DNA from: a bacterium
GTDB lineage: Bacteria > Bacillota_I > Bacilli_A > Acholeplasmatales > JAEDCM01
Assembly: GCA_024695185.1 (NCBI GenBank)
Contig: JAILIR010000010.1
Coordinates: 1 to 6,967 of the forward strand
Direction of reading: 5' to 3'
Length of the DNA: 6,967 nt
The notes beneath the pieces are model-generated. The model searched no databases. It was not told the origin of the DNA and saw nothing but the letters and a program-made list of their open reading frames with translations. Shown piece by piece: positions 4,728 through 6,967 of this stretch (position 1 is its first letter; each line of letters begins with the position of its first letter). A program made the translations under genes and the position numbers.

Positions 4728-6967
4728 ATGGCTAAAAACAAGTATGTTTATTTATTTAGCGAAGGTAACGCAAAGATGCGTGAACTTCTAGGTGGTAAAG
4801 GTGCAAACTTAGCTGAAATGACTAATATCGGTCTACCAGTACCACAAGGTTTTACAATTTCTACTGAAGCATGTACAAAATACTATGAAGATGGTAGACA
4901 AATCAATGCTGATATCCAAGCAGAAATTATGCAAAACATTACAAAATTAGAAGAAATTACAGGTAAAAAATTTGGAGATCATGAAAACCCATTATTAGTT
5001 TCTGTAAGAAGTGGAGCTAGAGCTTCAATGCCAGGTATGATGGATACAATCCTTAACCTAGGTTTAAATGAAGAGGTTGTGGAAGTTTTAGCAAACAAGA
5101 GTGGAAACGCTAGATGGGCTTATGACTGCTATAGAAGATTTATTCAAATGTTCTCTGATGTAGTTATGGAAGTATCTAAGAAAGACTTTGAAGTTCTAAT
5201 TGATGAAATGAAGGAAAAGAAAGGTGTTACTTACGATGTTGAATTAACAGCAGATGACTTAAAAGAATTAGCAAACCAATTTAAGGCAAAATATAAAGCT
5301 GCTCTAGGAAAAGACTTCCCATCTGATCCAAAAGAACAATTATTTGAAGCTATTAAGGCTGTATTTAAATCATGGGATAACCCAAGAGCTAACGTATATA
5401 GAATGGATCATGACATTCCATATAGCTGGGGTACAGCAGTTAACGTTCAAATGATGGCATTTGGTAACATGGGTGATGATTGTGGTACAGGTGTTGCCTT
5501 CACAAGAAACCCTGCTACAGGTGAAAAAGGTCTTATGGGTGAATTCTTGATGAATGCACAAGGTGAAGACGTTGTTGCTGGTGTTAGAACACCAATGCCT
5601 ATTTCTAAGATGGCTGAAGTATTACCTGATGTTTATAAGCAATTCCAAGATGTATGTAAGACTCTTGAAGATCACTACAAAGATATGCAAGATATGGAGT
5701 TTACTATTGAAAAAGGTAAATTATACATGTTACAAACAAGAAACGGTAAGAGAACTGCAGCTGCAGCTATCCGTATTGCTTGTGATTTAATCGATGAAAA
5801 GATGATTACTGAAGAAGAAGCATTATTACAAATTGATGCTAAGACTTTAGATATGTTACTTCACCCTACATTCGATGTAGCTGACTTAAAGGCTGCTGAT
5901 AAGTCTAATGTAGTTGGTAAAGCTATTGCTGCATCTCCAGGTGCTGCTGCAGGTACTGTAGTATTCACTCCAGAAGATGCTGTTAAAGAAGGTAAAGCAG
6001 GAAAGAAAGTTGTTCTTGTTAGACTTGAAACTTCACCAGAAGATATCGAAGGTATGAAATTTGCTCAAGGTATCTTAACAGTTCGTGGTGGACAAACTTC
6101 ACATGCTGCCGTAGTTGCTCGTGGTATGGGTACATGCTGTGTATCTGGTTGCGGTGAAATTGAAATGCATGAAGAAGAAAAATACTTCATCCTTGATGGT
6201 AAGAAGTTCGTTGAAGGTTCTGAAATTTCACTTGATGGTACAACTGGTAAGATTTATGATAGAATCATTAAAACTGTTCCAGCTGATCCAAACTCAGGAT
6301 ATTTCGGTAGAATCATGAAATTATCTGATAAATATAAGAGAATGGCTGTAAGAACAAATGCTGATACACCTAAGGATGCTGCTAAGGCTATGGAACTTGG
6401 TGCTCAAGGAATTGGTCTATGCCGTACAGAACATATGTTCTTTGATCCAGCAAGAATTGGTGCATTCAGAGAAATGATTTGCTCAGATACTCTAGAAGAA
6501 AGAGAAGTTGCACTTGCTAAGATTTTACCAATGCAACAAAAAGACTTCGAAGAATTATTTAAAGCTTGTAAGGGCTATGCCGTTACAATCCGTTACTTAG
6601 ATCCACCTCTACATGAATTCGTTCCAACTGAAGAAGCTGATATTCAAGCTTTAGCTAAGACTCAAGGAAAGACTGTAGAACAAATTAAGGCTATCATTGA
6701 TTCATTACATGAATTCAACCCAATGATGGGTCACAGAGGTCTAAGACTTGCTGTAACATATCCTGAAATTGCTAAGATGCAAACTAGAGCAGTTATTAGA
6801 GCTGCAATCAAGGTTAACAAGGAAGAAGGATGGAAGATTGTTCCTGAAATCATGATTCCTCTATCATGTGACTCTAAAGAATTAAAGTTTGTTAAGGATA
6901 TCGTAGTAAAAGTAGCTGATGAAGAAATTAAGGCTGCTAATGCTAAGTTAGAATACAAAGTTGGTAC
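4728..6967 (+). CDS. ppdK: Pyruvate, phosphate dikinase, N-terminal 746 residues (3' end outside window)
   Basis: PPDK interconverts pyruvate + ATP + Pi with PEP + AMP + PPi in the cytoplasm; anaerobes use it in PPi-linked glycolysis or gluconeogenesis. The frame starts at ATG 4728, 8 nt after AGGAG (4715-4719), and stays open to the right edge; the family is about 875-880 residues, so ~130 are missing. The N-terminal nucleotide-binding domain (~1-340) shows LLGGKGANLAEM with Lys24, SVRSGARASMPGMMDT with Arg94, and Glu324/Gln336 around KLYMLQTRNGKRT. The central phosphohistidine domain (~390-510) has GGQTSHAAVVARGMG with His459, the swivelling phosphocarrier. The PEP/pyruvate TIM barrel begins at ~530 and shows Arg566 (GLCRTEHMFF) and Arg622 (IRYLDPPLHEF). 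The frame ends just before the expected catalytic GTMIEIPRA segment, and the active-site Cys also lies beyond the edge. The TSHAAV motif distinguishes it from PEP synthase. It is a separate transcription unit with its own promoter. Confidence 0.97.
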   Translation, partial: MAKNKYVYLFSEGNAKMRELLGGKGANLAEMTNIGLPVPQGFTISTEACTKYYEDGRQINADIQAEIMQNITKLEEITGKKFGDHENPLLVSVRSGARASMPGMMDTILNLGLNEEVVEVLANKSGNARWAYDCYRRFIQMFSDVVMEVSKKDFEVLIDEMKEKKGVTYDVELTADDLKELANQFKAKYKAALGKDFPSDPKEQLFEAIKAVFKSWDNPRANVYRMDHDIPYSWGTAVNVQMMAFGNMGDDCGTGVAFTRNPATGEKGLMGEFLMNAQGEDVVAGVRTPMPISKMAEVLPDVYKQFQDVCKTLEDHYKDMQDMEFTIEKGKLYMLQTRNGKRTAAAAIRIACDLIDEKMITEEEALLQIDAKTLDMLLHPTFDVADLKAADKSNVVGKAIAASPGAAAGTVVFTPEDAVKEGKAGKKVVLVRLETSPEDIEGMKFAQGILTVRGGQTSHAAVVARGMGTCCVSGCGEIEMHEEEKYFILDGKKFVEGSEISLDGTTGKIYDRIIKTVPADPNSGYFGRIMKLSDKYKRMAVRTNADTPKDAAKAMELGAQGIGLCRTEHMFFDPARIGAFREMICSDTLEEREVALAKILPMQQKDFEELFKACKGYAVTIRYLDPPLHEFVPTEEADIQALAKTQGKTVEQIKAIIDSLHEFNPMMGHRGLRLAVTYPEIAKMQTRAVIRAAIKVNKEEGWKIVPEIMIPLSCDSKELKFVKDIVVKVADEEIKAANAKLEYKVG

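Noticed and set aside
5370..6958. Short plus- and minus-strand open frames within ppdK
   Set aside because: They overlap strongly conserved PPDK coding sequence in other frames and show no family resemblance or initiation signals.
1..6967. A previously undescribed multi-gene system
   Set aside because: All four coding regions belong to well-known families and the intergenic spaces are short and mostly explained by a T-box, terminators and promoters; nothing seen supports a new system.

Overview
The window is a piece of a low-G+C bacterial chromosome, roughly one third G+C by eye. All genes are on the plus strand and use the standard code (Trp is TGG, the visible stops are TAA), with AGA as the main arginine codon. 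A T-box leader, AGGAG-type ribosome binding sites, extended -10 promoters, a lipoprotein cellulase and pyruvate phosphate dikinase together suggest an anaerobic Bacillota-type organism (Clostridia, Erysipelotrichia or a relative), probably a plant-fibre or gut anaerobe. The exact lineage cannot be fixed from the sequence alone.

Layout: (1) 2-787, the 3' part of rimO, the methylthiotransferase for ribosomal protein S12; its N-terminal half lies upstream of the window. (2) 780-1034, a promoter overlapping the end of rimO, followed by a complete T-box riboswitch with an AUG specifier candidate, an antiterminator with the UGGUACC bulge, and an intrinsic terminator. (3) 1053-1961, metA, a homoserine O-acyltransferase with the catalytic Cys142/His235/Glu237 set and a Glu at position 111, which points to acetyl-CoA rather than succinyl-CoA as donor. 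(4) 1984-2066, a long AT-rich hairpin with a U-tract whose 5' arm contains an extended -10 motif. (5) 2117-4573, a surface lipoprotein with CBM4/9-like, Ig-like and GH9 catalytic domains (endoglucanase or cellobiohydrolase). (6) 4580-4609, a clear intrinsic terminator. (7) 4654-4727, a strong promoter and leader, then ppdK from 4728, which runs off the right edge after 746 codons.

The genes look like independent transcription units rather than one pathway. metA is controlled by methionine supply through uncharged tRNA-Met. The cellulase releases cello-oligosaccharides at the cell surface, and PPDK works at the PEP/pyruvate node that would handle the resulting sugar carbon; that link is only metabolic inference. 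I see no mobile element, CRISPR array, tRNA or rRNA, and no evidence for a previously undescribed multi-gene system. The points most worth checking are the promoter-within-terminator arrangement upstream of the cellulase, the Met T-box, and the acyl-donor specificity of MetA.
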